Shown here: in pieces, positions 9,581 to 19,129 of the stretch
Layout: the number at the start of each line of letters is the position of its first letter
Position numbering within the stretch: the stretch's first letter is position 1
Source: Nocardia paucivorans NBRC 100373
GTDB taxonomy: Bacteria > Actinomycetota > Actinomycetes > Mycobacteriales > Mycobacteriaceae
NCBI RefSeq assembly: GCF_000308675.1
Contig: NZ_BAGE01000002.1
Coordinates: 1-64,000, forward strand
Direction: 5' to 3'
DNA length: 64,000 nucleotides
Position numbers and translations under genes: made by a program
Notes under the pieces: generated by a model
Seen by the model: the letters and a program-made list of their open reading frames with translations, nothing else
What the model was told of the DNA's origin: nothing
Databases searched by the model: none

Positions 9581-10732
9581 GTGACGCGACCACCATATGG
9601 ATATGGGCCGGTTCCGCCAGGTGGACAGCCGCTTTCGGGAGGTCGACGTCCACCCTACGGATCGCCGCCGTCGGCTCCGCCCGGTCACCGTCCGCCTTAT
9701 GCCCCCACTCCTCCCGGATATGCCGCGCCACAGGGTTTTCCGCGCCCACCATACGGTCCGCCGCCCGGGTACCCGTCCCACGGACCGGTTCCCGGTCGGC
9801 GGCCCGGATCCGCATCGCCCATGCCGCCACCTGTGGCCTATCGCAGTCCGGGGCGACCACCGCGCCGCTCCGGCGGTGGGGGTCTCGCGAGCACGCTGTT
9901 CGTGGTGTTGGTCCTGGTGGTGGCGTTCGGTCTGGCGCGGGTCGCGCTCACCTCGGTGGTGGCGGAGATCAGCGCCGGTCCGCGACCGGCGCACAGTTAC
10001 GGCAACGACGACTCCGGGCCCGCCGAAACCGCGCAGAACCCGCTGCTGACCGACCCGAACGCCACCCTGTTGCCCGCCCACTGCGATTACGCCCGGTGGG
10101 GTACCGACGAGGCGACGGCGCGCGCGTTCTTCGAGAGCGCGGAGAAATGTCTGGAAGAAGCCTGGCGTCCGGTATTGGAGCAGGCCGGGTTGCCGTTCAC
10201 CCCGCCGACGGTGAAGGTGTCGGCGGACACGGAAGGCATCACCACCCCGTGTACCGGATCCACCAGTAATTTCGCGGCGTTCTATTGTCCGGCGAACAAG
10301 AGCATCTATATGCCGATCAGCCAGTTGCAGACCGATATGTACGGGGACAACTGGGTGGTCTATCTATCGGTGTTCGCCCACGAGTACGGCCATCATGTAC
10401 AGAACATGTCCGGGATTCTGCGTCGGGTCAACAGCGATCGGATCGATCTCGGACCCCGGACGCCGCAGGGACTGGAGTTGTCCCGTCGGGTCGAGTTGCA
10501 GGCCAATTGTTTCGACGGCATGTATCTGGGGTCGTCGACGCAGGGTGGGGCGTTGACGACCGGCCAGTTGGACCTGGCTCGGCAGGACGCCGGTTGGCGT
10601 GGCGATCAGAGCGGCGATATGCGCGATCACGGTTCGCCGGAGAACAGCGGCCGGTGGTTCGGCCGCGGGGCGGACGACAACCGGGCTATGCAGTGCAATA
10701 CGTTCACCGCATCGGCGGACGAGGTCGGTTGA
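9581..10732 (+). CDS. neutral zinc metallopeptidase, YpfJ family
   Basis: 383 residues. A Pro/Gly/Tyr-rich cytoplasmic N-terminus (to about 95, repeated RPPYG/PPGY units) precedes one membrane helix (FVVLVLVVAFGLARVAL) and an extracytoplasmic peptidase domain. The domain holds the zinc site HEYGHH (267-272), a following VQNMSGI and a later ELQANCFDGMY glutamate motif, matching the YpfJ family (Zn_peptidase). The start is GTG, preceded by GGGAAGGGCGGGGG. Its last 29 bases overlap the 3' end of the convergent TetR gene. The natural substrate is unknown. Confidence 0.87.
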   Translation: MTRPPYGYGPVPPGGQPLSGGRRPPYGSPPSAPPGHRPPYAPTPPGYAAPQGFPRPPYGPPPGYPSHGPVPGRRPGSASPMPPPVAYRSPGRPPRRSGGGGLASTLFVVLVLVVAFGLARVALTSVVAEISAGPRPAHSYGNDDSGPAETAQNPLLTDPNATLLPAHCDYARWGTDEATARAFFESAEKCLEEAWRPVLEQAGLPFTPPTVKVSADTEGITTPCTGSTSNFAAFYCPANKSIYMPISQLQTDMYGDNWVVYLSVFAHEYGHHVQNMSGILRRVNSDRIDLGPRTPQGLELSRRVELQANCFDGMYLGSSTQGGALTTGQLDLARQDAGWRGDQSGDMRDHGSPENSGRWFGRGADDNRAMQCNTFTASADEVG

Positions 10733-11414
10733 GGTCGCGTTTCTTCGCGCGTAGGTCCATCAGCCACTGGGTCATCTGCGCAGGTGTCGCGTCGCGACCC
10801 ACCAGTTCGGTGACCACGTGTCCGGCATAGGCGGCGTCGAGTACGTGCGTGGCGAACGTCATCGGGTCGCCCCAGGGCAGATACGGTTTGGCGAGTAGCA
10901 GCGAGGCGATGCCATGGGCGACGGCCCACAGTTCCAGTACCACCGGCACCGGATCGCCCGGTTCGATGGTCCCGTCGGCCATGGCCTCTTCCACGGTGGC
11001 CGCGAAATGCCGGAAGGGCCCGCTGGTGAACACCAGATCTACGGCCCGCCGGGTCTCGGTCGGGGCGGTGGCGATCCGATACTGCTCGGGGTGTTCCAGC
11101 GCGAAGCGAATATAGGTCAGGCCGAGTTCGCGCATTCGGAGCGCGGGTGGGTCCGCAGGGTCGACGGCCGCGCGCATGGCGGCGTCCAGGTCTTCGAAGA
11201 CCTGGACCACCACCGCCTCGATCAATGCGTCCTTATCGGCGAAATGACGGTAGATGGACGGTGCGGTGACGCCGACCATTCTGCCGATCTCCCGGATCGA
11301 TACCGCCTCGGCGCTACCGGTGCGATGCAGCAGTTCGGCGGCGGCGGCGAGGATTTCATCGCGTAACTGCTCACCCGAGCCGCGCGGTGATCGAGGTCGG
11401 CGGGATGGGCTCAT
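10704..11414 (-). CDS. TetR/AcrR family transcriptional regulator
   Basis: 236 residues. The N-terminal helix-turn-helix (about 20-65) contains AVSIREIGRMVGVTAPSIYRHFADKDAL, and the C-terminal helical domain resembles TetR_C of the WHG type. It begins inside the stop codon of the MMPL gene (ATGA overlap), so the two are co-transcribed and probably translationally coupled. It most likely represses the operon through the palindrome at 13722-13752, 16 bp upstream of the transporter start. The inducer is unknown. Confidence 0.88.
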   Translation of the reverse strand: MSPSRRPRSPRGSGEQLRDEILAAAAELLHRTGSAEAVSIREIGRMVGVTAPSIYRHFADKDALIEAVVVQVFEDLDAAMRAAVDPADPPALRMRELGLTYIRFALEHPEQYRIATAPTETRRAVDLVFTSGPFRHFAATVEEAMADGTIEPGDPVPVVLELWAVAHGIASLLLAKPYLPWGDPMTFATHVLDAAYAGHVVTELVGRDATPAQMTQWLMDLRAKKRDLNRPRPPMR

Positions 11415-13705
11415 ATTCGTTTCCCGGGTCCTGACGATCCCACCGGTTCGGGTGTGGGGCGCACCGGTGGGTCGGATTCCTCGGTGAGGGCAATGCGCTC
11501 GTGCAGGCGGGCCAAGGGTTTCGGCGCCCACCAGTTGACGGGCCCGAGTAGCCGCATGAGGGCCGGGACGAGCAGGGCGCGGATAACGGTGGCGTCGACC
11601 AGGACGGTCAGGGTCAGGCCCAATCCCATGAGCTGGATGAACGAAACCTTCGAGGTGGTCAGTGCACCGATCACTATGGCCATGAGCACCGCGGCGGCGG
11701 TGAAGATCCGACCGGTGCGGGCCACCCCGATGGCGACGGCCTGGGTATTGTCCTCGGCGGCGTGTTCGCGACCGGTTCGTGTGGCGCGCCGGCGCAGCCA
11801 TTCTTCCCGGATTCGGGCCAGTAGGAACACCTCGTAGTCCATGGACAGTCCGAATGCCAGGCAGAACATGAGAATCGGCATGGTCGGCACCAGATAGCCG
11901 ACCGGGGTGAAGCCGATCAGATCCGCCAGATGTCCGTCCTGGAAGATCCACACCATCGCTCCGAAGGCGGCGGTCAGTGAGAGAGTGTTCAGGATCAGCG
12001 CTTTCAGTGGTAGCACCAGGCTGCCGGTGAACAAGAACAGCACCACGAAAGTGGTGAGCGCGATCAACAGCGCGGCCAAGGGCAGGCGCGCCGCGAGCGA
12101 GTTCAGAGAATCGACATTGATCGCCGGTGCCCCGCCGAACAGCGCGGGGGCGGGAGCGGGTATCGAGCGCAGCTCGTCCAGCTGTCGGGATGCGGCCGGG
12201 GAGAAGGGATCGAGCGAACTGGCCACGGTCAGGTAGGTGCCGGTGTCGTTGGCCATACCGGGCGGGGCGGAGGCGAGTCGGTTGCCGGAGATGTACACCC
12301 CGGCGGCGGACAGGACCGCGGTGACATCGTCGACCTCGGACAGTTGGGCGGCATAGGTGCCGACGGCCTGTCGATCGTGGAAGTCCGCGAGCATGATGGT
12401 GGTGTATTCGCCGGAATTCGCTCGGGGGAATTCCGCGCGGAGTTCGTCGCCGACCTGGCGCGCGGCGGCCTCGGTGGGCAGGACCCGGTCATCGGGGTAA
12501 CCGAATTTCGCCGACAGGAATGGCGACCCGAGCACCAGCAGCAGCGCCACGATCACCACCGAGATCGGAATCGCATGGCGCATCACGCGCATCACGGTGC
12601 GATACCAGAGGGTCTGTTCGGGGATCATGGTGCCCGGTGTGGTGGGGGTGCGTCCGAAAAGACGCAGGATGGGGGCACGCAGATCGAGGCTGTTGACCCG
12701 ATGACCGAGCAGGACCAGGGCCGCGGGCAGAGTGATGATGGCGGCGGCCGCCGCGGCGGCGACCACCGCGACCCCGGAGTAGGCGAAGGATTTCAAGAAG
12801 TACAGGTCGAATATCGCCATGACCGCGAGCGACAGCGCCACTGTCAGGGCCGAGTACAGCACGGTGCGGCCGGCGGTCTGCACCGCTCGAATGGTGGCGG
12901 CCGTCGTATCCAGTCCGGCGGCGAGCTCCTCGCGGTAACGGCTGACGATGAACAGGCTGTAGTCGATGGCCAGGGCCAGACCCAGGGCGGTGGTTAGGTT
13001 CATGGCGAAGACCGACACATCGGTGAACGTCGTGAACAGTCGCAGGATCGCCAGGGTGGCCGCAATGGCGAACAGGCCGAGCAGTAGCGGGAGCGCGGCG
13101 GCGACCATGCTGCCGAACACCAGCACGAGCACGATCAGCGTCAAGGGGATGGCGGCCGCCTCGGCGATGGCCAGGTCGTGGGTGATCTGTTCGTTGACGT
13201 CGTGGTAGACCGCCGCGACCCCGCCTTGGCGGACGGTGATCCCGTCGTGGGTGCCGGTCACCTGGTCGGTGATCTCGCCCGCGGTCTGCTGGATCTGAGT
13301 TTCGTCGCCGCCGAGGTATGCCGCGATCAGGGCGCTTTTACCGTCGGTGCTGCGGAGCGCGGCGGCGACCATGGGCTGCGCGGTCCAATACGACTGCACG
13401 CCCGAGACGTTCTCGTGGGTGCGTAGGGTTTCGACGACTCGCAGCGCGCGTTCGCGGGTCGCGGGAGTGTCCACTCCGTTCGGGGAATCGACCAGCAGGA
13501 CGTAGTTGGGGGTCGCGCCGTCGAAGTTGTCCGCGATCAGCCGGGCCGCTCGACTGGATTCGGCGTTCTCGGGGACGAATCCGCCGGGTTTCAGATGAGC
13601 GGGCACGGTGGCACCGAAAACACCACACAGCAGGGCGATGGCGACTGTGGCCGACAGCACCACGCGCGGGAATCGAGTGGACAGTTGTGCGATTCGGACC
13701 AGCAT
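11411..13705 (-). CDS. MMPL family (RND) transporter
   Basis: 764 residues with the duplicated RND/MMPL plan: one N-terminal helix, a periplasmic loop, six helices (with ALGLALAIDYSLFIVSRYREE), a second single helix, a loop, and six more helices (with FGLSMDYEVFLLARIREEW). The two D-Y pairs are the conserved proton-relay residues of MmpL proteins. It probably exports a lipid or drug across the inner membrane. It lacks the long cytoplasmic tail of MmpL3. The ATG is preceded by GAGGGG. First gene of an operon with the TetR regulator, under an obvious palindromic operator. Confidence 0.92.
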   Translation of the reverse strand: MLVRIAQLSTRFPRVVLSATVAIALLCGVFGATVPAHLKPGGFVPENAESSRAARLIADNFDGATPNYVLLVDSPNGVDTPATRERALRVVETLRTHENVSGVQSYWTAQPMVAAALRSTDGKSALIAAYLGGDETQIQQTAGEITDQVTGTHDGITVRQGGVAAVYHDVNEQITHDLAIAEAAAIPLTLIVLVLVFGSMVAAALPLLLGLFAIAATLAILRLFTTFTDVSVFAMNLTTALGLALAIDYSLFIVSRYREELAAGLDTTAATIRAVQTAGRTVLYSALTVALSLAVMAIFDLYFLKSFAYSGVAVVAAAAAAAIITLPAALVLLGHRVNSLDLRAPILRLFGRTPTTPGTMIPEQTLWYRTVMRVMRHAIPISVVIVALLLVLGSPFLSAKFGYPDDRVLPTEAAARQVGDELRAEFPRANSGEYTTIMLADFHDRQAVGTYAAQLSEVDDVTAVLSAAGVYISGNRLASAPPGMANDTGTYLTVASSLDPFSPAASRQLDELRSIPAPAPALFGGAPAINVDSLNSLAARLPLAALLIALTTFVVLFLFTGSLVLPLKALILNTLSLTAAFGAMVWIFQDGHLADLIGFTPVGYLVPTMPILMFCLAFGLSMDYEVFLLARIREEWLRRRATRTGREHAAEDNTQAVAIGVARTGRIFTAAAVLMAIVIGALTTSKVSFIQLMGLGLTLTVLVDATVIRALLVPALMRLLGPVNWWAPKPLARLHERIALTEESDPPVRPTPEPVGSSGPGKRI

Positions 13706-13721
13706 CCCGTACCCCTCAGTA

Positions 13722-13752
13722 GGTTAGTGGCGTTAGCGTAACGCCGTTAACC
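13722..13752 (-). promoter_or_regulatory. probable TetR operator of the MMPL operon
   Basis: An imperfect 31-bp palindrome with arms GGTTAGTGGCGTTA (13722-13735) and TAACGCCGTTAACC (13739-13752) about a GCG centre; 12 of 14 positions match. It lies 17 bp upstream of the transporter start codon, the usual place for an autoregulated TetR operator. Confidence 0.75.
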
Positions 13753-13767
13753 TTCGGGGGGAAGGGA

Positions 13768-14607
13768 TCAGGATCGAGAAGCCCCACCGTTTTCCGATCG
13801 GGCCAGGGCTCGCTTGCCCCGGGGGCCGGGGTAGGGCAGTCGGTCATGGACGGTGACCCAGCCCGCCGTGGTCAACCACTGTCGCTGGGTACACGCGTCG
13901 GCGGTGTCGTGGAAGAGGGGGCGGTTCAGGTCGTCGCGTAGCTCGTGGGCCATTACCGACCAGGTCGGCGGGGTTCCCTCGGCGGCGAGGGTATCGGCCA
14001 GATAGCTCGCCACCAGCGCCCCGATCACATTGGCGGGTCGACGCGATACCCGCCGACCGTGCCGTGCGGCATGATAGCGGCGGCCGGCGCACAGTGATCG
14101 AGGATGTTCGTTGTAGGCGATCCAGCCCGCGCGTTGGGCGCGTTCGATCAGCCAGAGGTGCTTCACCGCATGGGGCGGGACATCGCCGATCCGGTTGCGG
14201 ATCAATGCCATCACCGGCTCGCTGCACAGCACATCGCGGCGGGTCGGTCCGGTGCCGTGGGTGAGCCAGTGCTCGTCGGCGATATGGGCGATCGTTCGGC
14301 CGAAATCGTCGATGCTGCGCTGGGCCAATTTGCCGAGGCGTTCGATCCGCTCGGTTTCGCGACGCATCTCGTTCTGCGCGGTCAGTGAGCGGACGGCGGC
14401 CATGGTCGGGACCTGGCCGCGTTCGAGCAGTTCCAGGACCGTTGCCGAGGTGGTGGGGTCGGCCACGACGGATATCGGCAGGGGCTCTCGGTAGTTGTCG
14501 GACCCGTCCGGACGGATCGCCCGGCTGAGCAGGTCGACCGCGGTGGGATCATTGGCGAAATCGGTACCCGAGAGCCAGGCCGTTGCTATTTCGTCACACG
14601 AGGACAC
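13768..14607 (-). CDS. hypothetical protein
   Basis: 279 residues starting at GTG (14607), which has GCGGAGG 6 nt upstream; the open frame extends further upstream but without start signals. It is soluble and Arg-rich, with no signal peptide or membrane segment. The middle contains QRSIDDFGRTIAHIADEHW and the C-terminal half is basic (RYHAARHGRRVSRRPANVI), which could suit nucleic acid binding. I do not recognise the family. Its 3' end lies just beyond the MMPL operator. It is separated from dnaX by about 420 bp. Confidence 0.6.
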   Translation of the reverse strand: MSSCDEIATAWLSGTDFANDPTAVDLLSRAIRPDGSDNYREPLPISVVADPTTSATVLELLERGQVPTMAAVRSLTAQNEMRRETERIERLGKLAQRSIDDFGRTIAHIADEHWLTHGTGPTRRDVLCSEPVMALIRNRIGDVPPHAVKHLWLIERAQRAGWIAYNEHPRSLCAGRRYHAARHGRRVSRRPANVIGALVASYLADTLAAEGTPPTWSVMAHELRDDLNRPLFHDTADACTQRQWLTTAGWVTVHDRLPYPGPRGKRALARSENGGASRS

Positions 14608-14935
14608 GATGGGCCTCCGCGCTACGAGAGATCGATGGGTGATTTTGTTGTGCCCCGGCCGGTCGAGAGGCCGACCGGGGTCACCAACCTGATAAAAGGT
14701 TCGGCGACCGATGCCGCCGTTATCACGGTAGCCAGGGACTTGCGGTCGGGGCATTGTTGCGACGGATTCGTTATCGCGGCAAATGCCGGGTGAATCGGGG
14801 CGAGGGTACCGACGCGCCCGGCTGTGCCGTAAGGGGATGGCGGATTGCCGGGGCGGGGGTACCGATGGTTGCCGTTCACCCGGACCTGCCATCGCCGATA
14901 TGGGCGGGTACAGCGGAACCGATACCCGAGTATGG

Positions 14936-14951
14936 TGTGATGTGGATCACA
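14936..14951 (+). promoter_or_regulatory. CRP/GlxR-type binding site
   Basis: TGTGATGTGGATCACA matches the CRP consensus TGTGA-N6-TCACA at all ten defined positions. Its centre is 84.5 bp upstream of the predicted dnaX transcription and translation start. The regulator is probably the Crp encoded at 60340-61014. Binding is inferred. Confidence 0.7.
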
Positions 14952-15015
14952 AATGGTCGATGGTATCGGTCTGCCGGCAGGTGCCTGCGGGATGTTCTTT
15001 GTCGTCGTACGCCGG

Positions 15016-15021
15016 TAGCCT
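15016..15021 (+). promoter_or_regulatory. -10 box of leaderless dnaX transcript
   Basis: TAGCCT lies 6 nt before the GTG of dnaX, with no Shine-Dalgarno sequence between. Confidence 0.55.
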
Positions 15022-15027
15022 CTGGCC

Positions 15028-17565
15028 GTGGCTCTGTACCGGAAGTATCGACCGGCAACGTTTGCTGAGGTGGTGGGGCAGGAGCATGTCACCGACCCCT
15101 TGCGCACCGCCCTCGACACCGGCCGCATCAGTCATGCCTATCTGTTCTCCGGTCCACGAGGCTGCGGAAAGACCTCGTCGGCGCGAATTCTCGCGCGTTC
15201 GCTGAACTGCGCGCAGGGGCCCACATCGACACCGTGCGGTAGCTGTCCGTCGTGCATAGCGTTGGCTCCGGGTGGGCCGGGCAATCTCGACGTGGTCGAA
15301 CTCGACGCCGCCAGTCACGGCGGTGTTGACGACACCCGCGAACTACGGGATCGGGCCTTCTACGCTCCCGCCGAATCGCGGTATCGGGTGTTCATCGTGG
15401 ACGAGGCGCATATGGTCACCACGGCCGGTTTCAATGCGCTGCTCAAGATTGTCGAGGAGCCGCCGGCACATCTGATCTTCGTCTTCGCTACCACCGAACC
15501 CGACAAGGTGTTGCCGACCATCCGATCGCGCACCCACCACTACCCGTTCCGGCTGCTCCCGCCGGCGACCATGCGCGGACTGCTCGGTCGAATCTGCGAG
15601 CAGGAGAACGTCGCGGTCGAGGAGTCGGTGTATCCGTTGGTGATTCGGGCCGGCGGAGGGTCCCCGCGCGACAGCCTGAGCGTGCTGGATCAGCTGTTGG
15701 CCGGCGCCGGTCCCGAGGGAGTGACCTACGCGCGTGCCGTCGCGTTGCTCGGCGTCACCGATGTGGCGCTCATAGACGATGCGGTGGACGCGCTGGCCGC
15801 CTCCGACGGTGCCGCCCTGTTCGGCACCATCGACCGGGTCATGGAGGCCGGCCACGACCCGCGCCGGTTCGCTGTCGATCTGCTGGAACGGCTGCGGGAC
15901 CTCATTCTGTTGCGGGCCGTCCCCGACGCCGCCGAGCGTTCTCTGATCGCCGCGCCGGCCGACCTCTTGGAACGAATGCGGGACCAGGCCGGTCGGATCG
16001 GTTCGGCTGCCCTCACCCGGTATGCCGAACTGCTGCACGAGGGGTTGGGGGAGATGCGCGGTACCGCGGCTCCACGGCTGCTGCTCGAGGTCGTCTGTTC
16101 GCGAATGTTGCTGCCCGCCGCCTCCGACTCCGATGCGGCAACCCTGCAGCGACTCGAGCGGTTGGAGCAGCAACTGGCCACGGGTTCCGTTGGGGTGGCC
16201 TCCGGCGGGGACAACGCTCCCAGCGGGGACCGTCCGGTCGGGCCCCGACGACCGGGGGAGTCGCGGCGGCGCGGCGCCGAAGCCCTGGCCGCCGCTCGGG
16301 AATCCCGTGCGGAGCGAGCCGTGCCGGATGTGGTGGATCGGGACGCGGCCGGGAGTGCGCGGGGCGATGCGGGTGGGGGGGCGCCCGATGTCGAACGCGG
16401 GCCGGGATACGCCGCCGACAGCGCTGTGGTGGGAAGTGGCGGCGCCAGGCCGGGCCCGTCTCCGGTGGTTGAGGCCGGGGGCGTGGAATCGCGGGCCGGG
16501 GGCGTGACGGAGGCGGTGCGCGGGGGTGAGGAGACGGTCGCATCCGTCGGGTCGACCGGGAACAGGGGCCCCGAAGATCTCGGTGGTGGACCATTGGATT
16601 CGTCGGCGGAGGCCGCCGATGCGGACCCGAGCGGGACCGGCGCTTCGACCGTGGACTCGGATCGGCGCGGGGGCGAACCCCGTGATGTTTCGGCGTCCAC
16701 CGCGCCAGGAGATACCGAGCGAGGAACGGAACCGCCTTCGGTCGCGCCGGTGGATACCCTCGCCCGGGTCCAGGCCGCCTGGGGCGAGATCAAGGCCAAG
16801 GCAAGGGATTACCGGACCACCGTGGGCGCGATGCTGGCATCGGGCGCCTCGGTGGTGGCGGTCGAGGACGATGTGATCGTCTTCGCCCATCACGCGGCGC
16901 TGGTGCAGCGACTGTCCGCACCGAACAATATCGAGGCCGTTCGGGCGGCGGTGCGGACGGTGCTCGGTCGTGACTATCAGGTGCGCTGGGTGACCGTGGG
17001 CTCTGCTGCGCCCACATCTGCACCGCGCGGTTCCGGTGCCCGTTCCCGGACCTCGGGTCGCGAATCCGGTGGGCGACGCCCCGGTGGTTTCGATGCCGAG
17101 TCCGGCGTACCCGACGCGGGAGGGCCGCGGCGCCCGACCGAGGGCCGAGCGGATGCGGGATCCGCCGCGTCGCGGTCCGAGGGCTCCGATCCGGTCGGTG
17201 GTGTGTCGGCACCGGGCTCCGCGGGGGGAGTGGGAGCCGATTCGGCATCCGGTGCGGGTCCGGCCGGGAGCCGGCGAGGTTCCTCCGGTACTCCCCGATT
17301 CTCCCGTCCCAGCCGGGCCCGGGCGACCGGTGGTTATCCGGACGAGGACATCCCCCCGCCGGACTATCCGGATCTGCCCGATGACCCGGGGTCGGCCGAT
17401 TACGGCTACGGCCCGGGTGGTGTGCCGCCCTCCACGCCCGAGGAGGAGCAGGAAATGATGGCCGAATCGGCGCGGCCGGTGGCGCCGGGGGATCGACGCG
17501 ACCCGGACGAGGTGGCATTGGAGCTGTTGATGAGCGAGTTGGGCGCTACCCGCCTGGACAGTTGA
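15028..17565 (+). CDS. dnaX: DNA polymerase III subunit gamma/tau
   Basis: 845 residues; clamp-loader ATPase subunit. Walker A GPRGCGKTS (42-50), zinc-binding cysteines C61, C70, C73 and C76, the DEAH box VDEAHMV (124-130) and sensor FATTEPDKV are all visible. The AAA+ and lid domains run to about 370. A long low-complexity Gly/Ala/Glu/Arg linker follows (about 385-575), then a folded domain starting ARVQAAWGEIKAKARDY (tau domain-like, about 580-665) and another disordered acidic/proline-rich tail. Such long tails are usual in actinobacterial DnaX. The start GTG appears leaderless. A perfect CRP-type site lies upstream. Confidence 0.96.
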   Translation: MALYRKYRPATFAEVVGQEHVTDPLRTALDTGRISHAYLFSGPRGCGKTSSARILARSLNCAQGPTSTPCGSCPSCIALAPGGPGNLDVVELDAASHGGVDDTRELRDRAFYAPAESRYRVFIVDEAHMVTTAGFNALLKIVEEPPAHLIFVFATTEPDKVLPTIRSRTHHYPFRLLPPATMRGLLGRICEQENVAVEESVYPLVIRAGGGSPRDSLSVLDQLLAGAGPEGVTYARAVALLGVTDVALIDDAVDALAASDGAALFGTIDRVMEAGHDPRRFAVDLLERLRDLILLRAVPDAAERSLIAAPADLLERMRDQAGRIGSAALTRYAELLHEGLGEMRGTAAPRLLLEVVCSRMLLPAASDSDAATLQRLERLEQQLATGSVGVASGGDNAPSGDRPVGPRRPGESRRRGAEALAAARESRAERAVPDVVDRDAAGSARGDAGGGAPDVERGPGYAADSAVVGSGGARPGPSPVVEAGGVESRAGGVTEAVRGGEETVASVGSTGNRGPEDLGGGPLDSSAEAADADPSGTGASTVDSDRRGGEPRDVSASTAPGDTERGTEPPSVAPVDTLARVQAAWGEIKAKARDYRTTVGAMLASGASVVAVEDDVIVFAHHAALVQRLSAPNNIEAVRAAVRTVLGRDYQVRWVTVGSAAPTSAPRGSGARSRTSGRESGGRRPGGFDAESGVPDAGGPRRPTEGRADAGSAASRSEGSDPVGGVSAPGSAGGVGADSASGAGPAGSRRGSSGTPRFSRPSRARATGGYPDEDIPPPDYPDLPDDPGSADYGYGPGGVPPSTPEEEQEMMAESARPVAPGDRRDPDEVALELLMSELGATRLDS

Positions 17566-17584
17566 CAAGCACCGGAGCCTCCGC

Positions 17585-17620
17585 GTTAAGTTAACCGGAG
17601 TTCGCATCCGGCGGTACTAT
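17585..17620 (+). promoter_or_regulatory. putative fadA promoter with palindrome
   Basis: TACTAT (17615-17620) is a good -10 box. An 11-bp palindrome GTTAAGTTAAC (17585-17595) covers the -35 region and could be an operator for a fatty-acid-responsive repressor. The regulator is not identified. Confidence 0.45.
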
Positions 17621-17626
17621 GGGCGG

Positions 17627-17851
17627 GTGGTTGCGAGCTTCGGCGAGCGAGGTTCTATGGTTGGCCGTGATACACGGCTCATCGGACCTCCGCGCCGTTT
17701 CGTGCCGTTGTTTGTACAGCGTATGCTGCGGTTGCTCGCGTCCCCGCGAAGCTTCCGGCGCTGCCAACTGAATACAGACGGTCGGTCGAACGGCCGGTCG
17801 GCGAGGTATCTCGCGTCTGCTCCGCCAGGTGCGGCGCGGGCGTATTCCTAG
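17627..17851 (+). CDS. possible leaderless upstream ORF in the fadA leader
   Basis: A 74-codon ORF begins with GTG exactly 6 nt after the TACTAT box, so the predicted mRNA would start on it. It ends in TAG 17 nt before the fadA ATG, overlapping the run-in to fadA's GGAAGG. The product is basic ([18 protein letters not shown]) and unlike any family I know. It could be a regulatory uORF or chance; other explanations for the 300-bp leader are not visible. Confidence 0.25.
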   Translation: MVASFGERGSMVGRDTRLIGPPRRFVPLFVQRMLRLLASPRSFRRCQLNTDGRSNGRSARYLASAPPGAARAYS

Positions 17852-17868
17852 GAAGGAAACACTCCGAT

Positions 17869-19080
<1,212 letters not shown>

Positions 19081-19129
19081 CGCATCCCCAACCGGATTCG
19101 GATTTATTTCACCAGGAGACAGAGAAACC

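Larger units (their letters stand above)
14608..15027. other. intergenic region upstream of dnaX
   Basis: No gene is supported here. It carries the divergent control region of the hypothetical gene (RBS at about 14614-14620), a perfect CRP-type palindrome and the dnaX -10 box, each listed separately. Confidence 0.6.

Noticed and set aside
16190..16740. Frameshift or gene fusion in dnaX
   Set aside because: The low-complexity stretch is in frame and typical of actinobacterial gamma/tau linkers.
15343..17607. 754-codon minus-strand ORF opposite dnaX
   Set aside because: Same reason: low-complexity Arg/Gly/His shadow of dnaX without start signals.
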